From positions 820,236 through 884,235 of the forward strand of contig JADJTY010000003.1 in assembly GCA_016710935.1 (NCBI GenBank): 64,000 bases of DNA, read 5' to 3'. Below the pieces are notes generated by a model. That model saw only the letters and a list, made by a program, of their open reading frames with translations. It made no database searches and had not been told where the DNA came from. This stretch comes from Chitinophagaceae bacterium. Lineage in GTDB: Bacteria; Bacteroidota; Bacteroidia; Chitinophagales; Chitinophagaceae. Below, one piece after another: positions 63,509-64,000 of the stretch. Within the stretch, counting starts at the first letter, position 1. Every line of letters starts with the position of its first letter. The translations under genes were made by a program, and so were the position numbers.

Positions 63509-64000
63509 ATGGCTCAACAACTAATTGAATGTGTTCCAAATTTCTCAGAAGGAAATGATTTAAACATCATCAAACAAATAACCAACGAAATAGAATCCGT
63601 TGAGGGCGTACGCTTATTAAACGTAGACCCAGGCAAAGCCACCAACCGTACTGTAGTAACCATGGTAGGCGAGCCGGCTAATGTTATTGAAGCCGCTTAC
63701 AAAGCCATCAAAAAAGCCGGCGAGTTAATAGACATGAGCAAACACAAAGGCGAGCACCCCCGCATGGGCGCAACAGATGTTTGTCCGCTGATACCCATAG
63801 CAAACATCAGCATGGAAGAAACAGCAACCTACGCACAGCAACTTGCCAAAAGGGTAGGAGAAGAACTCAACATCCCCGTTTATTTATACGAAGCTGCACA
63901 GCCCGATGCAACAAGAAATAATTTATCGGTGATAAGAGCCGGCGAATACGAAGGTTTTTTTAAAAAAATAAAAGAGCCGCAGTGGAAACCAGATTTTGGC
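63509..64000 (+). CDS. ftcD: Glutamate formimidoyltransferase, N-terminal part only
   Basis: It opens at ATG 63509 and runs off the window after about 164 residues. It starts MAQQLIECVPNFSEGNDLNI, with the family phrases LLNVDPGKATNRTVVTMVG, HKGEHPRMGATDVCPLIP and VYLYEAAQPDATRNNLSVIR. It transfers the formimino group of N-formimino-L-glutamate, the HutI product, to tetrahydrofolate. Whether a cyclodeaminase domain follows cannot be seen. Confidence 0.93.
   Translation, partial: MAQQLIECVPNFSEGNDLNIIKQITNEIESVEGVRLLNVDPGKATNRTVVTMVGEPANVIEAAYKAIKKAGELIDMSKHKGEHPRMGATDVCPLIPIANISMEETATYAQQLAKRVGEELNIPVYLYEAAQPDATRNNLSVIRAGEYEGFFKKIKEPQWKPDFG

Overview
The window looks like part of a chromosome from the phylum Bacteroidota, most likely order Chitinophagales (Chitinophagaceae-like). 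This is inferred from several things. There are two TonB-dependent outer-membrane receptors with carboxypeptidase-regulatory-like N-termini, an LptD divergent from an amidase-MlaD pair, a long Bacteroidota-type Lgt, type B L31, and histidine kinases with periplasmic TPR repeats. Many starts are preceded by Bacteroidota -7 boxes (TAnnTTTG) instead of Shine-Dalgarno sequences. Base composition is moderately AT-rich. I see no IS element, prophage, CRISPR array or conjugative gene.

Layout. 1-6.4 kb: envelope genes (MlaD, amidase, LptD, PlsC) and uracil-DNA glycosylase. 6.4-7.1 kb: one intact tRNA-Arg flanked by two decayed tRNA-Arg relatives, one carrying CCCGAT/ATCGGG hairpins in place of its anticodon arm and T-loop. 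7.1-20.8 kb: MATE pump, OmpA, a kinase/LytTR regulator pair, a ricin-like secreted protein, ABC-F, a DUF3347 protein with a TonB receptor, and two secreted proteins. 21-31.7 kb: the translation genes thrS-infC and rpmI-rplT, normally adjacent in this phylum, separated here by 7.4 kb. The intervening stretch holds rluF, RidA and a TPR-kinase/LuxR-regulator pair followed by three genes for small secreted or lipid-anchored proteins. 31.8-43.3 kb: housekeeping genes (arginine decarboxylase, Hsp20, bacilliredoxin, lgt, YajQ, L31, GlmU-like, tpiA), a second TonB receptor and a Kir-type K+ channel. 43.5-47.8 kb: a tight flippase-methyltransferase-methyltransferase-glycosyltransferase operon. 47.8-64 kb: MFS pumps, cyclophilin, several hypothetical proteins, RRM protein, GH47 mannosidase, Mur ligase, and histidine catabolism (hutI and the start of ftcD) around a CoA-transferase.

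Two things stand out. First, a 17-bp imperfect palindrome (TTACC-N6-GGTAA core) occurs identically upstream of the TPR-kinase gene and upstream of the operon after its LuxR-type regulator. In both places it lies exactly 22 nt from a -7-like box. This predicts an autoregulated two-component system and its target operon. Second, the tRNA-Arg remnant carrying palindromic hairpins is part of a wider pattern of short-repeat inverted arrays in the intergenic DNA.

Quality caution: from about 49 kb on, nearly every gene carries one or more 1-nt indels, mostly in homopolymers, and 49.57-49.8 kb is a run of long A, C, G and T tracts. The first 49 kb show only two such breaks. I read this as poor consensus sequence and annotate these genes as single frameshifted units.
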